64,000 nt of DNA from Cognatishimia activa (GTDB lineage: Bacteria; Pseudomonadota; Alphaproteobacteria; Rhodobacterales; Rhodobacteraceae), in contig NZ_CP060010.1 in NCBI RefSeq assembly GCF_017798205.1, forward strand, positions 2,728,001-2,792,000, written 5' to 3'. Both the position numbers and the translations under genes were made by a program. Shown in pieces: positions 16,841 to 24,951 of the stretch. The notes under the pieces were generated by a model, which saw only the letters and a list, made by a program, of their open reading frames with translations, made no database searches and was not told where the DNA came from. Numbering within the stretch: the first letter of the stretch is position 1; each line of letters opens with the position of its first letter.

Positions 16841-17669
16841 TCCTTTAGAACGGATTGCAGCGGCGCTGGAGAGGATCTCTCCGGCGCCGCTTGCGTCTCC
16901 GGATTTTGACGCGGCGGACGCCTTTGTCTGGCATGTGGATCCAGAACGGCTGGAGCCTGTGGCCGATGTGTCTCGGGTAGATCTTTCGCTGTTGGTTGGT
17001 ATCAACCGCTCGCGTGATACCTTGCTGGAAAATACCCTGCGCTTTGCCAAAGGCTTCCCGGCCAACAACGCGCTTTTGTGGGGCGCGCGGGGGATGGGGA
17101 AATCCTCGCTGGTGAAGGCGGTGCATGCCGAGGTGAATGCGCAAGGCCATGCGCTGAAAATCGTGGAACTGCAACGCGAAGACCTGCCCAGCGTGGCGCG
17201 TCTGTTGCAACATCTGCGCGGTTCAAAGGCACGGTTCCTGCTGTTTTGCGATGACCTGTCGTTTTCCCACGATGACCAGCACTACAAGAGCCTTAAGGCG
17301 GTTCTGGACGGTGGTATAGAAGGGCGGCCTGATAATGTGGTGTTCTATGCGACGTCGAACCGGCGTCACCTCATGCCACGCGATATGATCGAGAACGAAC
17401 GTGGCTCTGCGATCAACCCATCCGAGGCGGTTGAGGAAAAGGTCTCACTGTCAGATCGCTTTGGCCTGTGGTTGGGCTTCCATCCGTGTGATCAAGACGA
17501 ATTCCTCGCGATGATCAAAGGCTATGTGGACGCCTATGGAGTCGTGATCGATGACGATACCTTAAGGGCTGAAGCTATTGAGTGGCAGGCCACACGTGGT
17601 GGACGTTCAGGCCGTGTCGCTTGGCAGTATTTCACGGATCTGGCGGGCCGAAAGGGTGTTCAGATCTAG
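16830..17669 (+). CDS. DUF815-type AAA ATP-binding protein
   Basis: 279-residue P-loop ATPase starting at ATG 16830, inside the end of tatC (11-base overlap). The larger upstream frame is tatC shadow. Walker A is GARGMGKSS (85-93), Walker B RFLLFCDDLSF (135-145), and YATSNRRHL (173-181) fits the sensor region typical of DUF815/COG2607. Its biological job is not established; it regularly sits next to tat or surE genes in this bacterial group. It is the last gene of the tat operon before a hydrolase gene with its own weaker ribosome-binding site 17 bases on. Confidence 0.85.
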   Translation: MTNDPLERIAAALERISPAPLASPDFDAADAFVWHVDPERLEPVADVSRVDLSLLVGINRSRDTLLENTLRFAKGFPANNALLWGARGMGKSSLVKAVHAEVNAQGHALKIVELQREDLPSVARLLQHLRGSKARFLLFCDDLSFSHDDQHYKSLKAVLDGGIEGRPDNVVFYATSNRRHLMPRDMIENERGSAINPSEAVEEKVSLSDRFGLWLGFHPCDQDEFLAMIKGYVDAYGVVIDDDTLRAEAIEWQATRGGRSGRVAWQYFTDLAGRKGVQI

Positions 17670-17686
17670 GACGCTTGGGGATTGCG

Positions 17687-18547
17687 ATGTTCGAAGGATT
17701 TCGTGAAATCAAAGCCGACGTTGGCAACGCCATCATTCATGCCCGAGTAGGAGGCGATGGTGCCCCGGTGCTGTTGCTGCACGGTTATCCGCAAACCCAT
17801 GTGATGTGGCATCCCATCGCTGAGAGTTTGGCCGAGACCTACCAAGTCGTTGCCGCTGATCTGCGCGGATATGGGGACTCCGTTGCTAAAGACGGAGATT
17901 TTTCATTCCGGGCGATGGCTCTGGACATGGTCAAACTGATGGCCAGCCTTGGACATTCCAGCTTCCACGTCGTCTCCCACGATCGCGGCGCGCGTACCGC
18001 ACATCGGATGGCTTTGGATCATCCCGAGGTCGTCAAATCAATCGTACTTTTGGATATCATCCCGACGCTCGATGTTTGGCGAACGATGGATGACTGGCTT
18101 GCAAAGCGCTATTATCATTGGACATTTCTCGCGCAACCCGGAGGCATGCCCGAGCGCCTTATCAACAGTGATCCGGTCATGTTTATGCGGTCTGCGCTGA
18201 TCGGACTATCGGGGTCTGATGTGTTCACCGCAGAGGCAATGGCGGAATACGAGCGGGCCGCGGGCAATCCCAGCGTGATCGCGGCTTGGTGTGGCGACTA
18301 CGCGTCTGGGGCAAGTGTTGATCTAGAGCATGATCGCGCGAGCCTCGGTGAGACCCGAGACATGCCCTGCCTTATCCTCTGGGGCAGCAAAGGCGCAGTC
18401 GACCATCATTTGAACCCGGTTGAGGCTTGGACATCATGGTTTCCGCACGCAACCGGGCAGGTAATAGACGCGGGCCACTTCCTTGTCGAAGAGCGCCCCA
18501 ATGAAGTTTTAAAGGCCGTTCAAGACCATCTGAGAACTTTGGCGTGA
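17687..18547 (+). CDS. Alpha/beta hydrolase, fluoroacetate/haloacetate dehalogenase type
   Basis: 286-residue alpha/beta hydrolase. Residues known to be needed in fluoroacetate dehalogenases are all present: nucleophile D99 in SHDRGART, carboxylate-binding R100 and R103, acid D123 in LLDIIP, halide-binding H144-W145 in YYHWTFL and Y205 in CGDYASG, and base H264 in DAGHFLVEERP. The oxyanion stretch is HGYPQTHVMW at 32-41. It would hydrolyse C-F or C-Cl bonds of haloacetates to glycolate; substrate preference needs assay. Start ATG 17687 follows TTGGGGATTGCG. Codon use looks slightly more AT-rich than tat genes. A terminator follows. Confidence 0.85.
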   Translation: MFEGFREIKADVGNAIIHARVGGDGAPVLLLHGYPQTHVMWHPIAESLAETYQVVAADLRGYGDSVAKDGDFSFRAMALDMVKLMASLGHSSFHVVSHDRGARTAHRMALDHPEVVKSIVLLDIIPTLDVWRTMDDWLAKRYYHWTFLAQPGGMPERLINSDPVMFMRSALIGLSGSDVFTAEAMAEYERAAGNPSVIAAWCGDYASGASVDLEHDRASLGETRDMPCLILWGSKGAVDHHLNPVEAWTSWFPHATGQVIDAGHFLVEERPNEVLKAVQDHLRTLA

Positions 18548-18572
18548 TCGGGCCCATGGCTAGGCCCGATTT
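18547..18572. terminator. Bidirectional terminator between the hydrolase and the NlpD-like gene
   Basis: ATCGGGCC (18547-18554) and GGCCCGAT (18563-18570) form a perfect 8-bp stem with an 8-base loop, followed by TTTC, between two converging genes. Confidence 0.6.
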
Positions 18573-18580
18573 CAACTGAG

Positions 18581-19771
18581 CTATTCCAGGAACGGCATCG
18601 GGTCGACGATGTCGAACCCTTTTCGCACTTCGAAATGCACGAAGTTCTTCTCGCTCGGAACCTTCGCAATGCTTTGATTGCGCGACACTTTTGCGCCTTT
18701 AGACACCGAAACATCAGCGACGTTGTAGTAGACCGTCATCACATTATCTGCATGGCGGATAACCACGATAGTCACGTCATCTGCATCGGTCGTGATCGCA
18801 GCAACGCTGCCGCTGGCGGCGGCTTTCACCGGGCTGCCGGCGTCCGCCGAAATGTCGATCCCATTGTTCTTGCCCTTTTTAAAGGTTCGAATGATGCGCC
18901 CATCGACCGGATAGCTCATCTGGGCTGAACTGGTCGTGGTTTGCTGAAGCTTAGGCGCTGCCGGTTTGCTGACTTGCTGGGACGAGGTGTCCTTTGGTAG
19001 CGGCTTGGACGCGCTTGGAGGTGTCGGCGTGCTTGATCCCTGACCGGGTTGCGACACCGTCTCATCGCGCGGCTGAGGGCGTGTGCTGGTTGCTGGCGCG
19101 CCGGGCTGGGCCGGTGGGATCAAAAGGATCTGACGCTCTCGGATGGTGAAGTCATTGCTAAGGCCGTTCCATTCGGACAGCGCACGCACCGAGACATTGT
19201 AGAGCCGCGCTATCGAAAACGCGGTCTCGCCGCGTTTTACCGTGTGGCGGATCGGTTCATAGCCGATTTGCACGTCAGAGGGGCGTGTCGGGGTCGGCGC
19301 GGCCTCAAGTTCTTCGGTCTGGATACCGGCGTTGTTGATCGCATTGCCCGCAAGCGAAGAGATATCGACGTTCGAGGGCGGGAGCACCTGTCCGGTGCCT
19401 CCGGTCTGCGAAGAAGGCTCGGCCACACGATCCGGCAGCAAAAGAACCTCACCCGGGCGCAGGCGGTCGTGTGTGGCCAGCGAGTTGTGATCGGCCAGTT
19501 CTTCGGCCGGAATGCCCACACGGTTGGCCACATCGCGCACTGTGTCGCCGCGGCGGGCCACAGCCACCTGATAGTTCGGATAGGAGATGATGCCGCGGTT
19601 GTCTGTATCCGGGCGATCTGCCGTGACACCAAGCGCCGCCGACGTGGTATCAAGACCAGATCCCAAGCTGCCGCGCAGGTCGAAATCCAGACCGTCCTCA
19701 CAGCCCGCCAAAAGCGCCGTCACAGAGACAGCCATCAAAATCGAAGAAACTCGCCGTCTTGCCACAGCCAT
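18581..19771 (-). CDS. NlpD-like lipoprotein: two LysM domains and a degenerate LytM (M23) domain
   Basis: 396 residues with a lipoprotein signal and lipobox LLAGC (Cys 24). LysM peptidoglycan-binding domains lie at about 67-114 and 174-219; a Pro/Ser/Gln-rich linker leads to an M23 fold at about 295-393. The M23 zinc ligands look lost: the usual HxGxD is NGIDIS, and the terminal HxH is FVHFE. This matches NlpD/EnvC-type proteins that activate periplasmic amidases rather than cut peptidoglycan. It follows surE and pcm on the minus strand, the common surE-pcm-nlpD order. Location: outer-membrane inner face, inferred from lipidation. Confidence 0.88.
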   Translation of the reverse strand: MAVARRRVSSILMAVSVTALLAGCEDGLDFDLRGSLGSGLDTTSAALGVTADRPDTDNRGIISYPNYQVAVARRGDTVRDVANRVGIPAEELADHNSLATHDRLRPGEVLLLPDRVAEPSSQTGGTGQVLPPSNVDISSLAGNAINNAGIQTEELEAAPTPTRPSDVQIGYEPIRHTVKRGETAFSIARLYNVSVRALSEWNGLSNDFTIRERQILLIPPAQPGAPATSTRPQPRDETVSQPGQGSSTPTPPSASKPLPKDTSSQQVSKPAAPKLQQTTTSSAQMSYPVDGRIIRTFKKGKNNGIDISADAGSPVKAAASGSVAAITTDADDVTIVVIRHADNVMTVYYNVADVSVSKGAKVSRNQSIAKVPSEKNFVHFEVRKGFDIVDPMPFLE

Positions 19772-19901
19772 CTCGAAATCCTCATGAAAGTTCCGATTGC
19801 CATCTGGGCACCGGATTATGTTTTGCCACCTTGTACCACGTCTACTGTGGTTAGAGCAGGGCTACAGGGGGAAAAATCAGGGGATTTCGGCGATTTTATG
19901 C

Positions 19902-20552
19902 TTAATTGTCACGCGCTACGCCTTCCAAGAGCGGCACAAAGCGCACGGGGCGCAGCTCTTGGTAGTCAAATCCCGTCTCAGAACGTGTGACTTTGATCAT
20001 GCTTTGCACGGTATCCGACTGCCCGACAGGCAGCACCATAATGCCGCCGACCTTCAGTTGTCCTAGAAGCGGGCCTGGGGTGTCCTCTGCGGCGGCGGTG
20101 ACGATGATACGATCAAACGGGGCCTGATCGGGCAGGCCAAAGCTGCCGTCTGCCGTGAAAGCAGTGATATTGCCCAGATCCATAGATTCAAAGATCGACT
20201 TGGCCTCGGCCACAAGGCGGCGGTGACGATCCACCGTATAGACGCGTCGCGCAAGCTGGCTGAGGATCGCAGCCTGATAGCCAGAGCCCGTGCCGACTTC
20301 GAGAACCTTATCGCGCGGGCTCACGTCGAGCGCTTGTGTCATCAGGCCCACGACTGAAGGCTGGCTGATGGTTTGACCGCAGGCAATCGGCAGCGGCATG
20401 TCCTCATAGGCGCGGTCTGTGAAGATTCCCTTCACGAAAGGACCCCGGTCGATGGTTTCCATCGCGGTTAGAACACGCGCATCCGTGACGCCCTTGCTGC
20501 GCAGGGCGAACATAAACCGCATCTTTTGTTCAGCGAGGTCGTCCTGACTCAT
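19902..20552 (-). CDS. pcm: Protein-L-isoaspartate O-methyltransferase
   Basis: 216-residue SAM methyltransferase that starts repair of isoaspartyl residues in aged proteins. Motif I is [18 protein letters not shown] (84-100), and the substrate-binding block [14 protein letters not shown] is at 52-65; [28 protein letters not shown] carries later motifs. Its ATG overlaps the surE stop (ATGA), showing translational coupling. The 130 bases to the NlpD-like start show no feature of note. Confidence 0.95.
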   Translation of the reverse strand: MSQDDLAEQKMRFMFALRSKGVTDARVLTAMETIDRGPFVKGIFTDRAYEDMPLPIACGQTISQPSVVGLMTQALDVSPRDKVLEVGTGSGYQAAILSQLARRVYTVDRHRRLVAEAKSIFESMDLGNITAFTADGSFGLPDQAPFDRIIVTAAAEDTPGPLLGQLKVGGIMVLPVGQSDTVQSMIKVTRSETGFDYQELRPVRFVPLLEGVARDN

Positions 20553-21331
20553 TCGATCCCCCGGAAGGTGTCGAGCATATCATGCGCGGTGTAATCCGCG
20601 CGCATCGGGGTGACGGAAATGTAACCTTCTAGGTTCACAGCCACATCCGTTTCCGGATGCGAGGGCGCGCGTTGATCGCCACCGGTGACCCAGAGGTATT
20701 TGCGTCGGTTGGGGCGTTCTTGCAGCTCGACGCCGAAGTTTGTGCCCGCGCGACGACCCTGTGGCACGACTTTGGTGCCCTTGACCGAAACGGCGGGAAC
20801 TGGCGGGAAGTTTACGTTGAAGAAAAGCTTGTAAGGGTTTGAAGACTCAGCATTTGTTGCAAGGATCTTGCGGATGATGTCCGCCCCATGCTGGGCCGAA
20901 GCCTCAAAGGGATTGTCCAGAAACGCATTGTCTGGTCCGTAGAACTGAGACAAACCAATCGCGGGGATACCCTGCAAAGCACCTTCTAGTGCCGCGCCCA
21001 ATGTGCCTGAATAGGCCGCGTTCTCACCCGAGTTATTGCCCTTGTTCACGCCAGACAAGATCAGATCCGGCGCGCCGTCTTTCATGACCTCATAGATCCC
21101 CGCAAGGACGCAATCGGCGGGGCTGCCTTCAACGGCAAAGCGGCGTTCGCCAAATTGCGTGATCATGGTGGGATGGGCGTAGCTGATGCAATGGGCGACG
21201 CCGGATTGCTCAAAGGCTGGCGCGACGGTCCAGACCTCTCCGTCGGGGCCTGCGAGCTCTTTGGCGATGTCTTCCATCACCGACAGACCCTCGGCCTGAA
21301 TCCCGTCGTCATTGGTGATGAGAATGCGCAT
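20549..21331 (-). CDS. surE: 5'/3'-nucleotidase SurE
   Basis: 260-residue metal-dependent phosphatase acting on nucleoside monophosphates and short polyphosphates, linked to stationary-phase survival. The N-terminus [15 protein letters not shown] carries the metal-binding Asp pair; [24 protein letters not shown] is the second hallmark. Start at 21331 is chosen because [10 protein letters not shown] is the family N-terminus and GGGGCGGAG precedes it; an in-frame ATG four codons upstream is possible. It is coupled to pcm by an ATGA overlap. Confidence 0.95.
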   Translation of the reverse strand: MRILITNDDGIQAEGLSVMEDIAKELAGPDGEVWTVAPAFEQSGVAHCISYAHPTMITQFGERRFAVEGSPADCVLAGIYEVMKDGAPDLILSGVNKGNNSGENAAYSGTLGAALEGALQGIPAIGLSQFYGPDNAFLDNPFEASAQHGADIIRKILATNAESSNPYKLFFNVNFPPVPAVSVKGTKVVPQGRRAGTNFGVELQERPNRRKYLWVTGGDQRAPSHPETDVAVNLEGYISVTPMRADYTAHDMLDTFRGIE

Positions 21332-21414
21332 GCTCCGCCCCATGTCTTAGATGTTAACCCTGTCTAGAACGCAGGGCGCATGCGGGCAACCACCCTTGGC
21401 GGTGACGCGGCGAT

Positions 21415-22062
21415 TTAGAGCAAACCTGCCGCAGTCAAAAGTCGCGTTGCCTCATCCCTCGGCGCAGTCAGAGCGCCGCGATCTTCGCCGGGGTAGAACC
21501 GCGCCCGAGTGCTGGTTGGCATGGGGTTCGGCGTCAGGATCGAGACTTTGGTATCCGTGCTTGTGCATTCCGCCTGCCAGCTTTTGACAAGGGCGATCTG
21601 AGCGGCCTTGGTTGCGCCGTAGGCGCCAAAGAACTTTTCGCCGGCGCTTACGTCATCAAAAAACACGGCCTGTGAGCCCGCGCCCAAAAGCGGCGAGATA
21701 TAGGGGATCAACGTGCCCATTGCGGTCACATTGGTCGCAACGGATTTCGCCCAGTCTTTCTGGTCCATATGGCTGGCAGGCGCCAGCGGGGCCGCGTGCA
21801 CCGCCGTATGGATCCACAGATCCAGCTTGCCCCAACGGTCATGGATCGAGCGACACAACTGCGCCATAGCGTCAGCTTCGTTCACATCCATAGGCGCGAG
21901 CGTCGCCGCGCCGCCTTTGGCTTTGATCGCGTCGTCCAGATCTTCAAGACCGCCCACGGTGCGCCCGACCGCAACCACGTGATATGCTGGCGAAAGAGCC
22001 TCGGCGCAAGCGAAACCAAGGCCGCGGGATGCGCCGGTGATGAGAGCAATTTTATCGTTCAT
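21415..22062 (-). CDS. Short-chain dehydrogenase/reductase family protein
   Basis: 215-residue Rossmann-fold oxidoreductase of the SDR superfamily. NAD(P)-binding TGASRGLGFACAEAL is at 9-23; the catalytic YxxxK appears as YGATK, with Ser in FFDDVSAGEKFF upstream. The protein is shorter than classical 250-residue SDRs, mainly at the C-terminus. Substrate unknown. It starts 33 bases after purF on the same strand, an arrangement that suggests cotranscription, but no purine-related activity can be deduced. Confidence 0.85.
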   Translation of the reverse strand: MNDKIALITGASRGLGFACAEALSPAYHVVAVGRTVGGLEDLDDAIKAKGGAATLAPMDVNEADAMAQLCRSIHDRWGKLDLWIHTAVHAAPLAPASHMDQKDWAKSVATNVTAMGTLIPYISPLLGAGSQAVFFDDVSAGEKFFGAYGATKAAQIALVKSWQAECTSTDTKVSILTPNPMPTSTRARFYPGEDRGALTAPRDEATRLLTAAGLL

Positions 22063-22095
22063 CGGATCTGTGTCTTTTCTAATGATATAAAGGCC

Positions 22096-23613
22096 TTAAG
22101 AGGCCATTGTTGCCGCGTTCCAAGACGCGCCCTGCGCGGGCATATCCTTGATCTTGGCACTCACCCGGCCGCTTTGTTCCAGCTGGTTCAGATAGTCCTC
22201 GCCAACGCCGGTGACATAGTTGCCGTCAAAGCAAGAGCAATCGAAGGTTTCAATGTCCTTGTTGCCCTCATGGGCCGCCCAGATCAGGTCTTCGAGCTTT
22301 TGATAGATCAAACCATCTGCACCGATCTCTGCACAGATTTCCTCAGTGGTTTTGTCATGGGCGATCAGCTCGTGGCGGGTTGGCATGTCGATGCCATAGA
22401 CATTCGGGAATTTCACCGGAGGTGAGGCAGAAGCCACATAGACTTTCTTCGCGCCTGCTTCGCGACACATTTCCACGATTTTGTGCAAGGTGTTCCCACG
22501 CACGATGGAGTCATCGATCAGAAGAACATTGTGGCCCTCAAATTCCAGAGGTACTGCATTGAGTTTGCGGCGCACGGATTTCTTACGCTCTGCCTGACCG
22601 GGCATGATGAACGTCCGGCCCACATAGCGGTTTTTCACCAGACCTTCGCGGTATGGGATGCCCATAGATTTCGCGACCTCAAGCGCCACCGGACGGGCGC
22701 TGTCAGGCACTGGAATGATGCGGTCGATGTCAAAACCGGCTTCTTTGATCTGTTCCGCCAGCGTTTGACCCATCCGCATCTGGGTTTTGTACACGGAAAT
22801 GCCGTCCAACAAGGAATCTGGCCGCGCGAGATAAACATATTCAAAGATGCAGGGCGTCAGATTGCCCTCGGCACACTGAGACGTATGCATCTTGCCATCC
22901 AGATCGACCAGAATGGCTTCACCTGCCGCCACGTCGCGGATTTTCTCAAAGCCGTTGATGCCAAAGGCCACGTCCTCAGACGCAAAGCAGAATTCTTCGA
23001 CGCCATTGGCGTTCACACGCTTGCCGACCGACAGGGGCCGAATGCCGCGCGGATCGCGGAAGGCCATGAGGCCCACGCCTGCAATCATGGTGATGACGGA
23101 ATAAGCGCCCTGAACGCGCTCCATCGTCATGCGCACGCCTGCAAAGATGTTGCGGACAGGATCGGAATTGCCGTTCACCTTGATGCAGTCAAAGATCTTA
23201 TCCGCCAGAACGTTCAGCAGGATCTCGGAATCCGAGGTTGTCCGCAGATGGCGGCTGTATTTCGCGGTGACTTTCTCACCTTGTTCGGCCGTATTGGTGA
23301 TATTGCCATTGTGAACCAAATAGATCCCGTAAGGCGCGTTCACAAAGAAAGGCTGGGCCTCAGAGGCACTCAGAGAGCCCGCCGTCGGATAGCGAACATG
23401 GCCAATACCAACGCGGCCCGTCAGGACCTCGGCATCGCCTGCGCCAAAGACGTCTTTCACCAGACCATTGGCTTTGCGTTCGCGAAAGAATTCTCCGTTA
23501 TAGGTCACCATGCCCGAGGCATCTTGACCGCGATGCTGCAACATCAGCAGACCGTCATAGATCTCGGCGAAGACGTCATCGCTTTGGTTGGAAATGCCAA
23601 GAATGCCGCACAT
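22096..23613 (-). CDS. purF: Amidophosphoribosyltransferase
   Basis: First committed enzyme of purine synthesis: PRPP plus glutamine gives phosphoribosylamine. 505 residues. The N-terminal glutaminase starts MCGILGIS with nucleophile Cys2 and contains RGQDASGM, GHVRYPTAGS and HNGNITN; no propeptide is present. The phosphoribosyltransferase half contains the PRPP loop NVLLIDDSIVRGNT and the block IPVPDSARPVALEVA. Upstream, 264 bases separate it from a divergent acetyltransferase; I could not identify a purine operator there. Confidence 0.97.
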   Translation of the reverse strand: MCGILGISNQSDDVFAEIYDGLLMLQHRGQDASGMVTYNGEFFRERKANGLVKDVFGAGDAEVLTGRVGIGHVRYPTAGSLSASEAQPFFVNAPYGIYLVHNGNITNTAEQGEKVTAKYSRHLRTTSDSEILLNVLADKIFDCIKVNGNSDPVRNIFAGVRMTMERVQGAYSVITMIAGVGLMAFRDPRGIRPLSVGKRVNANGVEEFCFASEDVAFGINGFEKIRDVAAGEAILVDLDGKMHTSQCAEGNLTPCIFEYVYLARPDSLLDGISVYKTQMRMGQTLAEQIKEAGFDIDRIIPVPDSARPVALEVAKSMGIPYREGLVKNRYVGRTFIMPGQAERKKSVRRKLNAVPLEFEGHNVLLIDDSIVRGNTLHKIVEMCREAGAKKVYVASASPPVKFPNVYGIDMPTRHELIAHDKTTEEICAEIGADGLIYQKLEDLIWAAHEGNKDIETFDCSCFDGNYVTGVGEDYLNQLEQSGRVSAKIKDMPAQGASWNAATMAS

Positions 23614-23877
23614 GAGCAGTCTCCGTTCAGAGTCGGGACGCGAGGTGATGAACCAAGCGCGCGTGTTTGGGGAGCGGATGGACGGAGTCTGTCAGGGGCC
23701 GAATGCACGCGTCTTTAGAAGGGCGGGGCAGGTGGCAGGACAAGCTGGGCTCCGAATCCAAGGGGTTCTTGCGCATCCTATAGTTGCTTCGGTCGAGTAT
23801 GTCACGAAAGTAACAATGGACAATTTGTCTATGGGTGTAAAAACTTTGGCCACAGATCAGAAAGCGAGAGGCGTGAC

Positions 23878-24357
23878 ATGACGCAAGCCAAGATCCGTCA
23901 GCTTACGGCAGAAGAGCTGCCAGAGATGCGCGCGCTGAATGCGCTCTTTGCGCGCTGCTTTGATGATCCTGCGAGTTATGCGGAAAAGAAGCCCGATGAT
24001 GCCTATCTGCGCGCGCTTTTGGCAAAGCCCCATGTTCTGGTGATGACCGCGCATATGAATGGGGTGCTTTGTGGTGGCTTGGTGGCCTATGAGCTTGAGA
24101 AATTCGAGCAGTCGCGCAGCGAGATCTATATTTACGATCTGGCAGTGGATGCAGGGTTTCGCCGCCAGGGCGTCGCCTCGGCTTTGATCGCAAAGATCAG
24201 TGACGTTGCTGTGGCGCGCGGAGCATGGGTGAGCTTTGTGCAGGCAGACTATGAGGACGCCCCAGCACTCGCGCTCTATGAAAAACTCGGCATACGCGAA
24301 GAGGTTCTGCACTTTGATATCCCGCCGATGGGCAAGCCGGCGGGACAGGGGTCTTAG
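23878..24357 (+). CDS. GNAT acetyltransferase closely resembling AAC(3)-I aminoglycoside acetyltransferases
   Basis: 159-residue GCN5-related acetyltransferase. The core KFEQSRSEIYIYDLAV, then RRQGVASALI (acetyl-CoA loop), FVQADYEDAPALALYEKLGIR and EEVLHFDI align almost without gaps to AAC(3)-I (aacC1-type) enzymes as I remember them, including the N-terminal spacing. AAC(3)-I acetylates the 3-amino group of gentamicin-class aminoglycosides. Here it sits in a chromosomal context with no integron or transposon, so it may be a native enzyme whose physiological substrate differs. It converges with cvpA, with a 9-base gap. Confidence 0.85.
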   Translation: MTQAKIRQLTAEELPEMRALNALFARCFDDPASYAEKKPDDAYLRALLAKPHVLVMTAHMNGVLCGGLVAYELEKFEQSRSEIYIYDLAVDAGFRRQGVASALIAKISDVAVARGAWVSFVQADYEDAPALALYEKLGIREEVLHFDIPPMGKPAGQGS

Positions 24358-24366
24358 ACCGAAGGT

Positions 24367-24918
24367 TTAGTTACAGGAGCCAACCAGCTGCTCGTATTGG
24401 GTGGTGATCCAGCCCAGAGCCTGCTGAGGGTCACGGTCTTCGATCTGCTGTGTCATGCGGCTAAAGACTTGCGCCGAGCGGCTTTGGTCCACCATGTCGA
24501 TGCTTTGGTTGACCATGACGGTCTCGTAGACAAAGAAGGCGATCGCGACCAAAAGGATGCCGCGCAGGACGCCGAAAATGAACCCAAGCGCCTGATCTAT
24601 GCCGCCAAGGGCTGATTGCTGCACCATCGAGGCAAAAAGCGGCGTGAAGAGTGACACAACCACAAGCGCCACCGCGAAAACGGCGGCGAAGGCAGCGATC
24701 ACGGCCAGTTCGCAACTGTCAGCAAGGTAATCGCCCAGAACCGGGATCTCTTTGACCAGAGGCTCCACCTGCGGAGCAAAGACAAAGGCGAGCACTGCGG
24801 CGAGAACCCAGCCCAAAATCGCCATGCCCTCGCGCACGAACCCGCGCGAATAGGCCAAAAGGGCCGAGAGGATGATGACGCCTGCGACAACGCCGTCGAT
24901 AATTGTAAAGCCGTCCAT
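24367..24918 (-). CDS. cvpA: CvpA family membrane protein
   Basis: 183-residue inner-membrane protein with four predicted hydrophobic helices (about 8-22, 30-48, 68-92, 103-125) and the family blocks AYSRGFVREGMAILGW and GGIDQALGFIFGVLRGIL. CvpA is named for colicin V production in E. coli; its molecular function is still unclear, with links to envelope homeostasis and purF in other bacteria. It follows radA by 33 bases on the same strand, probably as the last gene of that operon. Confidence 0.9.
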   Translation of the reverse strand: MDGFTIIDGVVAGVIILSALLAYSRGFVREGMAILGWVLAAVLAFVFAPQVEPLVKEIPVLGDYLADSCELAVIAAFAAVFAVALVVVSLFTPLFASMVQQSALGGIDQALGFIFGVLRGILLVAIAFFVYETVMVNQSIDMVDQSRSAQVFSRMTQQIEDRDPQQALGWITTQYEQLVGSCN

Positions 24919-24951
24919 TCTGCTTCCTGGTCTACCTGCTTCTTGAGGCGG

